This document shows, in pieces, positions 41,632 to 50,735 of a stretch of DNA of 64,000 bases. Below the pieces are notes generated by a model that was not told the DNA's origin, made no database searches, and saw only the letters and a program-made list of their open reading frames with translations. Both the position numbers and the translations under genes were made by a program. Position 1 is the first letter of the stretch. Each line of letters opens with the position of its first letter. Source of the DNA: Raoultibacter massiliensis (GTDB lineage: Bacteria > Actinomycetota > Coriobacteriia > Coriobacteriales > Eggerthellaceae); assembly GCF_900199545.1 (NCBI RefSeq), contig NZ_LT962671.1, positions 1,284,814 to 1,348,813 on the forward strand, given 5' to 3'.

Positions 41632-42951
41632 ATGGAAGAATTGATTCGCATCGAGCGACTGAGTTTCGGCAAGGATGCCATCGGGCATCGGGCGGACGGT
41701 AAAACCGTCTTCGTCGACGGAGGCGTACCGGGCGATGCGCTGCGGGTGACCATCGACGAGGAGAAGCCGAACTTCTGCCTTGCCCATATCGTCGAGGTGG
41801 TCGAAGCATCCCCCGACCGCGTGCAGGCGCCGTGCGTCTACGCAGGGATATGCGGAGGATGTCCCTGGCAGCACATCGCGTATGCCGCACAGCTTGAGGC
41901 AAAGCGCGCCAACGTGGTTTCGGCACTCGTGCGCACGGCGCACTTCAATGACCAAGCGGCCGAAGAGCTCGTATCCGCCTGCCTGCCGAGCAAACGGGAG
42001 ATGGGCTATCGCAATAAAATCGAGCTTGGCGCCACCCGCGATAAAGCAGGGCGCTTCGAACTCGGTTTTCGCAAAGGCGAATCGCACGATCTCGCCATCG
42101 TCGATTCCTGCCCCGTCGCCCACGAAGCTCTCGCCAAAGCTCCAAAGGCGCTGCGGGGAGCGCTTCGCTACCTCCAGCGCTCCGAGGACCTCGGCATCTT
42201 CCGCGTGGGCATCCGTCACAGCTTGCGCACCCACGATTTGGAAATCGCGCTCTGGACGGCTCCGGGACCGTTTCCCCGCAAGGCGGTCGCAACCACGCTT
42301 GAAAGCGCCCTCAAGACAACAAGCGTAGTCAGAGTCATGGCCGATCCGGGCAAAACACGCAAGATCAAAGGAGTCGAAGCGCTCAGCGGAAAGGGCTTTT
42401 GGGAAGAGGAGCTTGCGGGAAGTCGGTTCAAAACGAGCGCCCCTTCGTTCTTCCAGGTTAACACCGCCCAGGCCGAAAAACTCGTCGCAACCGTCATCGA
42501 CGGACTCGGCGATCTCGACGAAGCCGTCGTCGCCGATCTGTACGCGGGAGGCGGTACGTTCTCGATTCCCCTCGCCGAAGCGGGAGCCGACGTGCTCGCC
42601 GTGGAATCGGCATCGTCGTCGGTGAAGGACCTGCGGCGCAACGCCGATGCGAACGGCGTGTACGTCGAGGTCATCGGAGGCGATAGCGCCCGCGAGCTGC
42701 CGCTGCTCGGCGAGCTCGATGCGCTCGTGGTCGATCCGCCGCGTGCGGGCCTCGCCAAAGGCGTAGCCGAAAGCATTGCCGAGGCTGCGCCTGCACGCAT
42801 TGCATACGTGAGCTGCGACGCCGCCACGTGGGCACGCGATGTCGCGCGCTTCCAGGCCGTCGGCTACGAGCCCGTTCGCGTGCAGCCGATAGACCTCTTC
42901 CCGCAGACCTACCACACCGAAATCGCAAGCATCTTCGAGCGCCGAAGCTAG
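41632..42951 (+). CDS. RlmD/TrmA-type RNA (uracil-5-)-methyltransferase
   Basis: A 439-residue class I methyltransferase. A TRAM-like N-terminal domain (about 1-60), then a Cys set CVYAGICGGCPWQH (68-81) that with a later Cys binds [4Fe-4S], as in RlmD. The SAM fold has DLYAGGGTFSIPLA, with the catalytic motif DPPRAGL and the nucleophile Cys in VSCDAATWARD. It modifies U to m5U in rRNA or tRNA; which site cannot be told from sequence. An AGGA sits seven bases before ATG 41632. It is first in a rightward series with the peptidase and ClC genes. Confidence 0.92.
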   Translation: MEELIRIERLSFGKDAIGHRADGKTVFVDGGVPGDALRVTIDEEKPNFCLAHIVEVVEASPDRVQAPCVYAGICGGCPWQHIAYAAQLEAKRANVVSALVRTAHFNDQAAEELVSACLPSKREMGYRNKIELGATRDKAGRFELGFRKGESHDLAIVDSCPVAHEALAKAPKALRGALRYLQRSEDLGIFRVGIRHSLRTHDLEIALWTAPGPFPRKAVATTLESALKTTSVVRVMADPGKTRKIKGVEALSGKGFWEEELAGSRFKTSAPSFFQVNTAQAEKLVATVIDGLGDLDEAVVADLYAGGGTFSIPLAEAGADVLAVESASSSVKDLRRNADANGVYVEVIGGDSARELPLLGELDALVVDPPRAGLAKGVAESIAEAAPARIAYVSCDAATWARDVARFQAVGYEPVRVQPIDLFPQTYHTEIASIFERRS

Positions 42952-43067
42952 GGATCGGCGCTCGAAAAACGCCGACCTTCGACCATGCGCCCGCAGCGAA
43001 CATTATGGCAGACTGATTAACGCAGTCGTAGTACAATCGAGGCTCGAATAAAACCGAAGGGATTTCC

Positions 43068-44057
43068 ATGTTCGAGCAAGCCCGCCTTGAAGATCTGACC
43101 GCATTCCGGTTCGGCCATGCACAATGCGCCGAAACAGCAACGGGATGCACTGTCGTCGTCGCCCCGAACGGCGCCACATGCGCCGTCGACGTGCGCGGCG
43201 GAGGACCCGCTACGCGCGAGACCGACCTGTTGAAACCCGAGAACATGATCGAGGCGGTACATGCCGTCGTCTTGTCGGGAGGATCGGCGTTCGGCCTCGA
43301 AGCGAGTTCGGGGGCGATGGATGCGCTCTCGTCTCGGGACATCGGATTTCCCGTGGAAACGGCGCGGGTGCCAATCGTCGTGGGAGCATGCCTGTTCGAC
43401 CTCCTTGTGGGAAAGCCCGGCCACCCCGACAAAGCGATGGGCCGAAAGGCAGTCGAGGCGGCGCTGCAAGGCGAACCGTTCGGGGAAGGCAACGTGGGGG
43501 CCGGCACGGGTGCAACCGTCGGCAAGCTGCTCGGGGGCGACCGTGCCATGAAATCAGGCTTCGGAATCGCTGCGGTTCGCTTCGGCGAAATCATCGTAGC
43601 GGCAATCGTCGCCGTCAACGCGCTCGGCAACATCCGTGCCGACGACGGCACGTGGCTTGCAGGCTGTCGCGACAAGAGCGGCTCGATCATGGATGGGGGT
43701 GCCGCATTCGAGCTTGCCGCGCAGAGGATGGCGGCACAAGCCGCTTCCGAAAGCGCCAGCGCATCGGGACCGTGCACCAACACGACGATCGGCGCCGTCA
43801 TCACCAACGCACGCCTCTCGAAAGCACAGGCAACCAAGGTTTCCTCGACGTGCCACGATGCCTACGCGCGCGCCATCAAGCCCGTCCACACGTCCAACGA
43901 CGGCGACACGATTTTCACGTTCGCCTCAGGCGAGGCCGAAGCGAACACCGATCTTGTGGCAATCATGGGAACCGAGGCCATGCAGCAGGCGATATACCGG
44001 GCAGTTTCGCAAGCCGAATCGGCGTACGGACTTCCCGCGCTGCGGGATCTCGCGTAA
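43068..44057 (+). CDS. P1 family (DmpA-like) peptidase
   Basis: A 329-residue self-processing N-terminal nucleophile-type hydrolase. Family segments: HAVVLSGGSAFGLEASSG (64-81), VPIVVGACLFDL, GNVGAGTGATVGK and the processing site NTTIGAVITNA with the nucleophile Thr (about 241-251). Members act as aminopeptidases or on beta-peptides and lactams. No signal peptide. It lies three to nine bases before the ClC gene, so both share a transcript. Confidence 0.92.
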   Translation: MFEQARLEDLTAFRFGHAQCAETATGCTVVVAPNGATCAVDVRGGGPATRETDLLKPENMIEAVHAVVLSGGSAFGLEASSGAMDALSSRDIGFPVETARVPIVVGACLFDLLVGKPGHPDKAMGRKAVEAALQGEPFGEGNVGAGTGATVGKLLGGDRAMKSGFGIAAVRFGEIIVAAIVAVNALGNIRADDGTWLAGCRDKSGSIMDGGAAFELAAQRMAAQAASESASASGPCTNTTIGAVITNARLSKAQATKVSSTCHDAYARAIKPVHTSNDGDTIFTFASGEAEANTDLVAIMGTEAMQQAIYRAVSQAESAYGLPALRDLA

Positions 44058-44066
44058 GGGGTGCCT

Positions 44067-45350
44067 GTGGATTCGCACAAGATCAGAAACCGCGCGCTGT
44101 TCTTAGCAGCGGTCGTTTTCACCGGAGCCCTTGCCGGTGCGTTCGTATGGGCTTTCTTCTTTCTCATGAACATCGGGTTGAACTTCATCTGGAAGACGCT
44201 TCCCGAAAAGACGGGTTTCGCTTTCTTCCCGCTTGTGGTCTGCATCGTCGGCGGCCTCGTCATCGGCCTGTACGAAAAGCGGTTCGGCCCCTACCCCGAA
44301 GATCTCAATTCGGTCATGAAGAAGGTAAAGGAAAACGGCCGCTACGAGTACAGCGATATCGGCGTATCATCGGTCGCCGCACTGCTGCCGCTTCTATTCG
44401 GCGGGAGCATCGGACCCGAAGCGGGCCTTACCGGAGCCATCGCCGGATTGTGCACCTGGGTCGGCGATCGCATGAAGCGGTTCGGTTCGGATTTCAAAAA
44501 CCTTACCTCGATCGGCACCTCGGCGGCACTTTCGGCTATCTTTACCGCTCCGCTGTTCGGATTTGCGGCGCCCATCTACGGAAGCTGCGAGGACAACCAG
44601 GACGACGACGTGCTCGTCTTGCCGAAAACATCGAAGATCGTCGTGTATTTATGCGCCATAGCGGGCGCCCTCGGAGCGTTCATGGGGCTCGGCGCGCTCT
44701 TCGGCGGGGGCATGGGGCTTCCCCGTTTCACCGACATATCCATCGGAGCTGTCGAGCTCGTCTGGCTGCTGCCCATCACGCTGGTCGGTGCGGCGGGTGG
44801 ATGGCTCTACCATCTGTTCGACCGCTTCTCGCTTGGCTTCAGCACGCTGCTCGGCGACAGGCCCGTTGTCAAAGCGGTTATCGGCGGTGCGGTGCTCGCA
44901 TCTTGCGGAATGGTGCTTCCCTTCACGATGTTCGCCGGAGAAAGCCAGGTCCACACCCTGAGCGGAATTTGGATGACGATGCCGGCTCTCGTGTTGCTGC
45001 TGACCGGCTTCGCAAAGCTGTTCACCACGCCGTTCTGCATCCGCACCGGATGGCGCGGCGGGCACTTCTTCCCAGTCATCTTTTCGGGGATCTCCATCGG
45101 CTACGGCTGCGCGATGCTCACCGGCGCCGATCCCGTTTTCTGCCTTTGCGCCTGCACAGCAGCGGTATGCGGGGGCGTCATGCGCCAGCCGCTTATGGCA
45201 GTGCTGCTGCTGTTCCTCTGCTTCCCGGTGAAGGGCGTGGTCGTCATGCTCGTGGGGGCGATCATCGGATCGGCGATTCCCCTGCCGGGATTTTTGAAGC
45301 CCGATCCCGAAATCGACAACCTGAAACCGTCTTCGCTGAAAACGGACTGA
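44067..45350 (+). CDS. ClC-family chloride channel/transporter
   Basis: A protein of 427 residues (GTG 44067, preceded by AAGGGG; GTG 44061 is also possible) with about ten membrane segments. The ClC selectivity region is seen as GGSIGPEAGLTGAIAG, and a second conserved stretch is FTTPFCIRTGWRGGHFFPVIFSG. It may act as Cl-/H+ antiporter or fluoride exporter, but the sequence does not settle which. No C-terminal CBS domains. It ends in a strong GC hairpin. Confidence 0.88.
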   Translation: MDSHKIRNRALFLAAVVFTGALAGAFVWAFFFLMNIGLNFIWKTLPEKTGFAFFPLVVCIVGGLVIGLYEKRFGPYPEDLNSVMKKVKENGRYEYSDIGVSSVAALLPLLFGGSIGPEAGLTGAIAGLCTWVGDRMKRFGSDFKNLTSIGTSAALSAIFTAPLFGFAAPIYGSCEDNQDDDVLVLPKTSKIVVYLCAIAGALGAFMGLGALFGGGMGLPRFTDISIGAVELVWLLPITLVGAAGGWLYHLFDRFSLGFSTLLGDRPVVKAVIGGAVLASCGMVLPFTMFAGESQVHTLSGIWMTMPALVLLLTGFAKLFTTPFCIRTGWRGGHFFPVIFSGISIGYGCAMLTGADPVFCLCACTAAVCGGVMRQPLMAVLLLFLCFPVKGVVVMLVGAIIGSAIPLPGFLKPDPEIDNLKPSSLKTD

Positions 45351-45376
45351 CCAGAAAGGCCCTTGCCGACTAGCCC

Positions 45377-45406
45377 GCGGGCCAAGCCGATACCGGCTTG
45401 GCCCGC
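45377..45406. terminator. Convergent GC-rich terminator hairpin
   Basis: 13-bp perfect stem GCGGGCCAAGCCG/CGGCTTGGCCCGC with loop ATAC, between the ClC stop and the rsfS stop. There is no T run, so termination is inferred from position and strength. Confidence 0.75.
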
Positions 45407-45471
45407 CTCGGCGCGGCTCCATCGGCGCAGCGATCGACGGATCCGCGCTTCGCGCTGCGAAAAGAAAGCTT

Positions 45472-45921
45472 CTACGCTTCGCCCTGTGCCTGCGCCTGCG
45501 CCCGTTTCTGCCCGAGAAGCTTTGCGATGCGCTCGGAATATTCGACATCGACAAGACCCGCTTCAGCAGCGAGATCGATAACCGGCGCGTCGTTCCACAG
45601 CGCTTCGAGGCGGTAGTACTCGCGCGTCTCGGGCTGAAACACATGCACGACGAAATTGCCGTAGTCGAGCAGCGCCCATAAGCCATCGGTCGTTCCCTCC
45701 CGATGCAGCGGCTTCACGTTCGCCTGCACGCGTTCCTGCTCTTCGATCTCGTCGATAATGGCATCAACCTGACGGCCGTTCGCCGCCGTCGCGATCACGA
45801 AATAATCGGTCACGGATATGAGGTCTTTGACCTCCTGCACCATAATGTCGGTCGCCTTCTTCTCGTCGGCGGCGCGCGCTGCGATAAGAGCGCACTCCTT
45901 AGCGGTCGGCGTTTGCGTCAC
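45472..45921 (-). CDS. rsfS: Ribosome silencing factor RsfS
   Basis: A 149-residue RsfS/YbeB protein: VKDLISVTDYFVIATAANGRQVDAI, then HREGTTDGLWALLDYGNFVVHVFQPETREYYRLEALW. It binds L14 and blocks 30S-50S joining in starvation. It overlaps yqeK by four bases (ATGA). A short C-terminal tail is Gln/Ala-rich (RAQAQAQGEA). Confidence 0.96.
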   Translation of the reverse strand: MTQTPTAKECALIAARAADEKKATDIMVQEVKDLISVTDYFVIATAANGRQVDAIIDEIEEQERVQANVKPLHREGTTDGLWALLDYGNFVVHVFQPETREYYRLEALWNDAPVIDLAAEAGLVDVEYSERIAKLLGQKRAQAQAQGEA

Positions 45922-46562
45922 TTGCTTCCTTTCCTCGGATCCGCATGCTGCGGCCTATCTCTCACGTCGCGCGATCGCTCGACGTAATAATTCCATACGC
46001 TGACGGTGTCGGGATGCATCCTGCGTTTCTTCTCGACCAAAAAGGCGATCACATGCTGAAACGTAGCCAGGAAAAGCTCTTCGAGGCTCGCCTCTCCTAT
46101 TCGATCCCTTATGGCCGCCATGCCGTCGAACGGCCTGAGCGGCTCGATGGCATCGGCGGTATACACTATCATATCAAGATCGGTCATACCGACCTCGGCC
46201 GACGTATGCCGGGCTATCGCCTGCAAAACATCATCTCCGATCTCGGGATACTCCCGAGCCAGATCGAGCGCGGCAGTCGGTCCGTGAAGAAGGCGGGGCA
46301 TGCTGTCGAGCACGACGGGGTTCGCCTTAACGCCCAGATCCCTCGCGCGCGCTCGCGCCTCGTCGTCGGAATAATCCTTGTCCCAATCATGGAGAAGCCC
46401 CGCAAGGCGGGCTTTCCGCTCATCGACGCCGTAGGCTCGCGCAAGGCGCACGGCCATATCGGATACGCTGAGCGAATGCTCGTAGCGCTTGCGGTCGAGC
46501 CGCTCTTTCAGGCGCTTTCTCGCCTGCTCGTAGAACTCGTCCGTCAACGATCCGTCCGTCAC
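45918..46562 (-). CDS. yqeK: HD-domain phosphohydrolase YqeK (Ap4A hydrolase family)
   Basis: A 214-residue HD protein. Metal ligands lie in YEHSLSVSDMA, GLLHDWDKDYS and HTSAEVGMTDLDMIVYTAD. Family members cleave diadenosine tetraphosphate symmetrically. GTG start 46562 follows AAGGGGGG by six bases. In most bacteria nadD directly precedes yqeK and rsfS; here 3.5 kb with a LuxR and a flavoprotein gene lies between. Confidence 0.92.
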   Translation of the reverse strand: MTDGSLTDEFYEQARKRLKERLDRKRYEHSLSVSDMAVRLARAYGVDERKARLAGLLHDWDKDYSDDEARARARDLGVKANPVVLDSMPRLLHGPTAALDLAREYPEIGDDVLQAIARHTSAEVGMTDLDMIVYTADAIEPLRPFDGMAAIRDRIGEASLEELFLATFQHVIAFLVEKKRRMHPDTVSVWNYYVERSRDVRDRPQHADPRKGSK

Positions 46563-46671
46563 GCGAACCCCCCTTCACGATCGAATGCACATCCAGTATC
46601 GGCTAAACCGATGATTCCTGCAAGCGCGCTTGGAGCACGGTCCCAAGAGGAAACCGAACCGTTGCCATCGT

Positions 46672-48195
46672 TCATCCCCGATGGTCACCGAACGCATCTT
46701 GCGAAGGAGAAGGGACTTCGATGGATTCTATGACATCGATCATCTCCTGCCTGCTGTCGACGCCCAGCTTTTGATATATGCGAGTGATGTGGGTTTTAAC
46801 CGTGCTTCGGGCGATGTAGAGCCGCTCTGCGATATGGGGAACGCTTCTGCCCCTGACAAGCAGACTCAGCACCTCGGCTTCGCGCATCGACAGCGAATAG
46901 TCTTCGATTGCCTTCTCGCATTGGCGAGCAAAGACGATCACTTCCGCACGCGGATAGTCGATATCGGGATTCAAATGGTCCCGTTCGAATATCCCTTTCT
47001 TTTCCAGAAGAAACGAAGCGGCCAAAACGACGATGCAGGCAATCACGAACATGTAGATCAGTATGTTCTCTTCTATGTTCAAAACGCTTTGCGCTGCAAA
47101 AATGATCCCGAGTGCAAAGAGGGGCACGCCGCTTTCGACTGCGCGGCACCAGCCGAAAGCCCTGATGGGATTTACCGACGTTTTTCCAGATGCGTCGGCG
47201 ATCATGACAAAGCAGAATAAATCGAAGCAAGTATAGCCCACCGACACCAATGCCGGTCCGATGCTCCGCTCGAAGCTGAAAGCGATTATCAGACCGACCC
47301 CGATCATGACCACGGGAAATACCAGCTTGTAAATGTAAGAAAGAGAGAACGTGGACCTGAGAACCAAAGATGTCCCCAGAAGCAACGCGACGATGAGAAA
47401 ACTGCCGAGGGCGACGAACATGCCAAGCGGCTCGCCATACCCAAGTTTTGCCTGTGAATTGAGAATGACGATCCACGTAACAACTCCGAACAGATAGAAC
47501 ACGAGGAGAACCCGCCATGTCTGGGAGACGAACGACCGAAGACCATTGGACAATGGCGGTTTTTGCGGCGCAGCCTCGAAACGCTTCACCCGAAAAAGCA
47601 GAGCCATCGACGCAGGAAGCAGCAGCGCGATAAGGACAACCCTCAGAAATCCCGCAGTCGCGTCAACAGCCAAATATGCAACGCAGGCGACGAGAAAGGA
47701 TGCCAAGGTGTAAGCAGTTATACGAAGAGGCCCGAGCGCGCTGAATTCCGATCCCCACATGACGATCACGCAGGCTGCGCACACGCGACTGATGCCCCGA
47801 TAGGCAAGCAAAGCCTCCTCCCCGTAAGCGGGAAGGCCAACCGATAGAAAAAATGCGAGAACGCAGCAAGCGCCCGCAACGAACGAGGCTGCGAGAGCGA
47901 TGAATTTAAGCCTTTTCGTCCGAAAAAGGAATACCGCAATCGCTATATAGCCCAAAACATTGCATAGAGACGACACAAGCGTGGGGATCCACACGATCGT
48001 CTCAACGCCGCTCGTTGCGCCGGTTATGGGCTGAGCATATATGTCAGTCAGGTTCCACGCGTAGAAAAGGGCAAGACCGACAATGTAGACAAAGGAGTTT
48101 CCGCTGATGAAAACCTCGCGAAATCCCATTCCTACCTTTTGGCGGACATCGGTATTCGCAGATTTGGCCGTTTCGTAGGATGCCAACACACACAC
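46672..48195 (-). CDS. Membrane-bound LuxR-family regulator
   Basis: A 507-residue regulator with about 12 predicted membrane helices in residues 25-410 and a C-terminal LuxR DNA-binding domain (about 433-495): YSLSMREAEVLSLLVRGRSV, then the recognition helix RSTVKTHITRIYQKLGV. This architecture is abundant in Eggerthellaceae beside flavoprotein or molybdoenzyme genes and is thought to sense acceptor substrates. The start is uncertain (GTG 48195, GTG 48189 or TTG 48186), and no strong ribosome binding site is seen. It is divergent from the Tat-exported flavoprotein, which it probably regulates. Confidence 0.9.
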   Translation of the reverse strand: MCVLASYETAKSANTDVRQKVGMGFREVFISGNSFVYIVGLALFYAWNLTDIYAQPITGATSGVETIVWIPTLVSSLCNVLGYIAIAVFLFRTKRLKFIALAASFVAGACCVLAFFLSVGLPAYGEEALLAYRGISRVCAACVIVMWGSEFSALGPLRITAYTLASFLVACVAYLAVDATAGFLRVVLIALLLPASMALLFRVKRFEAAPQKPPLSNGLRSFVSQTWRVLLVFYLFGVVTWIVILNSQAKLGYGEPLGMFVALGSFLIVALLLGTSLVLRSTFSLSYIYKLVFPVVMIGVGLIIAFSFERSIGPALVSVGYTCFDLFCFVMIADASGKTSVNPIRAFGWCRAVESGVPLFALGIIFAAQSVLNIEENILIYMFVIACIVVLAASFLLEKKGIFERDHLNPDIDYPRAEVIVFARQCEKAIEDYSLSMREAEVLSLLVRGRSVPHIAERLYIARSTVKTHITRIYQKLGVDSRQEMIDVIESIEVPSPSQDAFGDHRG

Positions 48196-48232
48196 TCGCT
48201 TTCTATACTCGCCGAGTCCTGAAGTCAGGGCG

Positions 48233-48293
48233 GGGGCGATGCGAAACGACTACTTCTTCAACACAAAAAGTATAGCATCGGTCGCATCGCCCC
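48233..48293. promoter_or_regulatory. Inverted repeat flanking the divergent LuxR/flavoprotein promoter
   Basis: Arms GGGGCGATGCGA (48233-48244) and TCGCATCGCCCC (48282-48293), 12 bp perfect with 37 bases between. TATAGC (48271-48276) is a possible -10 for the flavoprotein gene and lies between the arms, while TATAGA on the minus strand (about 48204) is a candidate -10 for the LuxR gene. The symmetric spacing suggests operators for a dimeric regulator, probably the LuxR itself. Confidence 0.55.
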
Positions 48294-48325
48294 TCACATC
48301 AAACACGAGGAAGGGATGCTAAAAA

Positions 48326-50011
48326 ATGAAAGAGCAAACCAAGTCTGCATCGCGCGAGACAAGCGAAGTCAAAATCTCTCGCCGAAGCTTCATCGGAGCA
48401 GCCGCCGTCACGGCCGCCGCACTCGCAGGAGGCATGGCCGGATGCGCGAACCAGCCCGCATCCGGCTCCGGCCAATCGGCATCGCAGAGCCAGGGTGATG
48501 CGGCGCCCGGTTCAGGCGAAGGCGAAACGCTGCTCCCCAACCCCGAGGGGCTCGAGTTCACCAAGCCTCAAGGCGCCGCAGTTGCATTCGAATCACAAGA
48601 AATCGATGCCGGCGAAATCAAGGAAACCATCGACTGCGATGTTGTCATCTGCGGTGCCGGAATCTCGGGAGCGACCGCTGCTGCATCCGCTGCGCAAAAT
48701 GGACTCAACGTCGTAGTCCTGGAGAAAGGATCCTCCTTTGCAGCACGCGGAACCGAAATAGGGGCAATAGGCGACCGCGCGCATAAAGAAGCGGGCATCG
48801 AACTCGACGGCAACGCGTTTCTGGAGGACGCAATGGCGACAGCGCACTTCAGGTGCGACCGCAATGTCTGGAAAAAATGGATCGATCGATCCGGCGAAGC
48901 TCTTGATTGGGGAATGGACACCGTTGGGGATGCTTGTGGAAAATTCTTCTGCGCGAACCAGAACTCGGTGTTTGCCGGAGTAACCACCTGGGGATCGGGC
49001 GTACGGCTCGAAAACGGCATCTCCTCCTTCGTCGAGGCAATGCTGGAAAACGCTCAGAGCAACGGAGCGGACATTCGTTATCAAACCCCCGCATGCAAGC
49101 TCGTGCGAAACGATGAGGGCGTCGTAAGCGGCGTTATCGCAAAGACGGACGACGGATACATCCAAGTGAACGGATCGCGGGGCGTCGTGCTCGCCACCGG
49201 TGGATACGAATACAACTGGGACATGATGACGCAAACGATTCGCCCGCGCGATCTTGCAGTTTACGCCTGGATCAACCCGACGCTCACGAACACTGGAGAC
49301 GGACATCTCATGGGGCTCGATATCGGAGCCGCAGAAGACGATTACCCCCACATTCTCATGAACGACCCCGCTGGCGCAAAAACGGGAAACCGGGCCAACG
49401 GAGCGATGCTTGCCTTCCTTCGCGTCAACGAGAACGGCGAGCGGTTCGTCAACGAGAACCTCTCCTTCGAGTACATGTCGAATGCCATCATGTACCAACC
49501 GGGAGCCCACGGATACGTCATCATGTCAGGCGATATCCTAACAGCGCTCGAAAAAGCCAAAGGAGGAGCCCCCTGGACGCCCGAGGACATGTACGACTCG
49601 ATTAAAGAGGTGCTCATAGAGGCCGATTCGCTTGAAGAGCTTGCTGAAAAATGCGGGATCAACTACGAGAATTTCGAAAAGACCATCGCCCGTTACAACG
49701 AGCTATGCGAAATTGGGGAAGACGTGGATTTCGGGAAGAATCCGACCGCGCTGCTTCCAGTGAACGAGGGTCCGTACTACGCAGTGGACGAGAGCGGATG
49801 CTGTCTCGTTAGCGTCAACGGCCTCAGGACGAATGCCGAAGCCCAGGTTATCGGCATCGACGGCGCAATCATTCCGAACCTGTACGCTCTCGGCAACGCA
49901 AGCGGCAGCATGTTCTATGGAACCTATCCGCATCATTTGAGCGCCGTAAGCCACGGGCGATGCGTTACCTGGGGCTATCTCGTGGGGCGCGAACTCGCAG
50001 GCGTCGAGTAG
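48326..50011 (+). CDS. Tat-exported FAD-dependent reductase (fumarate reductase flavoprotein-like)
   Basis: A 561-residue flavoprotein. The Tat signal SRRSFIGAAAVTAAALAGGMAGC (residues 18-40) ends in a lipobox-like Cys40, followed by a low-complexity linker. FAD-binding ICGAGISGATAAASAA starts at 108. The C-terminal FAD contact is NLYALGNASGSMFYG. No haem-binding CxxCH is present, so electrons must come from another donor. The substrate-binding domain is that of the fumarate/urocanate/3-oxosteroid reductase family, but I see no clear fumarate signature, so the acceptor is unknown. Start ATG 48326 lies 10 bases after GAGGAAGGG. Confidence 0.9.
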   Translation: MKEQTKSASRETSEVKISRRSFIGAAAVTAAALAGGMAGCANQPASGSGQSASQSQGDAAPGSGEGETLLPNPEGLEFTKPQGAAVAFESQEIDAGEIKETIDCDVVICGAGISGATAAASAAQNGLNVVVLEKGSSFAARGTEIGAIGDRAHKEAGIELDGNAFLEDAMATAHFRCDRNVWKKWIDRSGEALDWGMDTVGDACGKFFCANQNSVFAGVTTWGSGVRLENGISSFVEAMLENAQSNGADIRYQTPACKLVRNDEGVVSGVIAKTDDGYIQVNGSRGVVLATGGYEYNWDMMTQTIRPRDLAVYAWINPTLTNTGDGHLMGLDIGAAEDDYPHILMNDPAGAKTGNRANGAMLAFLRVNENGERFVNENLSFEYMSNAIMYQPGAHGYVIMSGDILTALEKAKGGAPWTPEDMYDSIKEVLIEADSLEELAEKCGINYENFEKTIARYNELCEIGEDVDFGKNPTALLPVNEGPYYAVDESGCCLVSVNGLRTNAEAQVIGIDGAIIPNLYALGNASGSMFYGTYPHHLSAVSHGRCVTWGYLVGRELAGVE

Positions 50012-50034
50012 CGAACCCTGTTGGAAAACCGTAC

Positions 50035-50058
50035 GGGAACCGCTTTTCAGCGGTTCCC
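50035..50058. terminator. Hairpin between the flavoprotein and nadD genes
   Basis: GGGAACCGC/GCGGTTCCC, 9 bp perfect with loop TTTTCA, placed between convergent stops. A CCTTCCC tail follows rather than a T run. Confidence 0.7.
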
Positions 50059-50077
50059 CTTCCCTGCCCGGTTTCCG

Positions 50078-50734
50078 TCATTCGCCGTACAGTCCGCGCT
50101 CGTTTACATAGTCGAACACGCCCTGCATAGTGAGGTAGCGAATCGATTTACCGGCTCTTACACGCGCTCGCAAATCGCTCGATGAGATGGCGAGCGCCGT
50201 GATCTCGGTGTAAGACACCGAGAAATCCGACTGCTCGGCGAGAAACCGCTTCTTCTCTTCGGAAAGCGCATAACCCGGCCTCGTAACGCCGATGAGCTTG
50301 GCAAGCTTGGCGATAGCCGAGCTCTCGCGCCACTTCACGATGCTGAACACGGCATCGGCACCCGTGATGAAGTACAGCTCGACGTTTTCCGGATAGTGCG
50401 CCCGCAGCTGCCTGAGCGTATCGACGGTGTACGTATCCCCGCCGCGTTCGATCTCGATCGCACTCGCATCGAACGCTGGATTGCTTCGCACGGCAAGACG
50501 GCACATCGCGAGCCTGTCGGCTGCGTCGGTCACCCGCTGATCGCGTTTGAACACGGGGTTTCCCGCAGGCACGAAGATCACGGCATCAAGGGAGTAGGCC
50601 TCTCGCACCTGCTCGGCACAGGCCAGATGCCCAATGTGGATGGGATCGAACGTGCCGCCCATGATACCGAGCCGATACGTTCTGCCCGGATCGTCAAGTC
50701 CAAGCCCGTCGAAGCGCTCCGATACGACCGCCAT
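50078..50734 (-). CDS. nadD: Nicotinate-nucleotide adenylyltransferase
   Basis: A 218-residue NMN adenylyltransferase: nucleotidyl-transfer motif GIMGGTFDPIHIGHL (23-37), FVPAGNPVFK, and ISSSDLRARVRAGKSIRYL at the C-terminus. It catalyses the NaMN to NaAD step in NAD synthesis. It begins one base after the proA stop. In other genomes it is followed at once by yqeK and rsfS. Confidence 0.95.
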   Translation of the reverse strand: MAVVSERFDGLGLDDPGRTYRLGIMGGTFDPIHIGHLACAEQVREAYSLDAVIFVPAGNPVFKRDQRVTDAADRLAMCRLAVRSNPAFDASAIEIERGGDTYTVDTLRQLRAHYPENVELYFITGADAVFSIVKWRESSAIAKLAKLIGVTRPGYALSEEKKRFLAEQSDFSVSYTEITALAISSSDLRARVRAGKSIRYLTMQGVFDYVNERGLYGE

Positions 50735-50735
50735 G

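Noticed and set aside
41220..41753. Minus-strand frame of 177 codons between the cyclophilin gene and rlmD
   Set aside because: It runs through tRNA-Arg and into the opposite strand of the methyltransferase gene.
46672..50011. Insertion as a transposon
   Set aside because: No transposase, terminal inverted repeats or target duplication could be seen at the edges; only the gene order suggests insertion.
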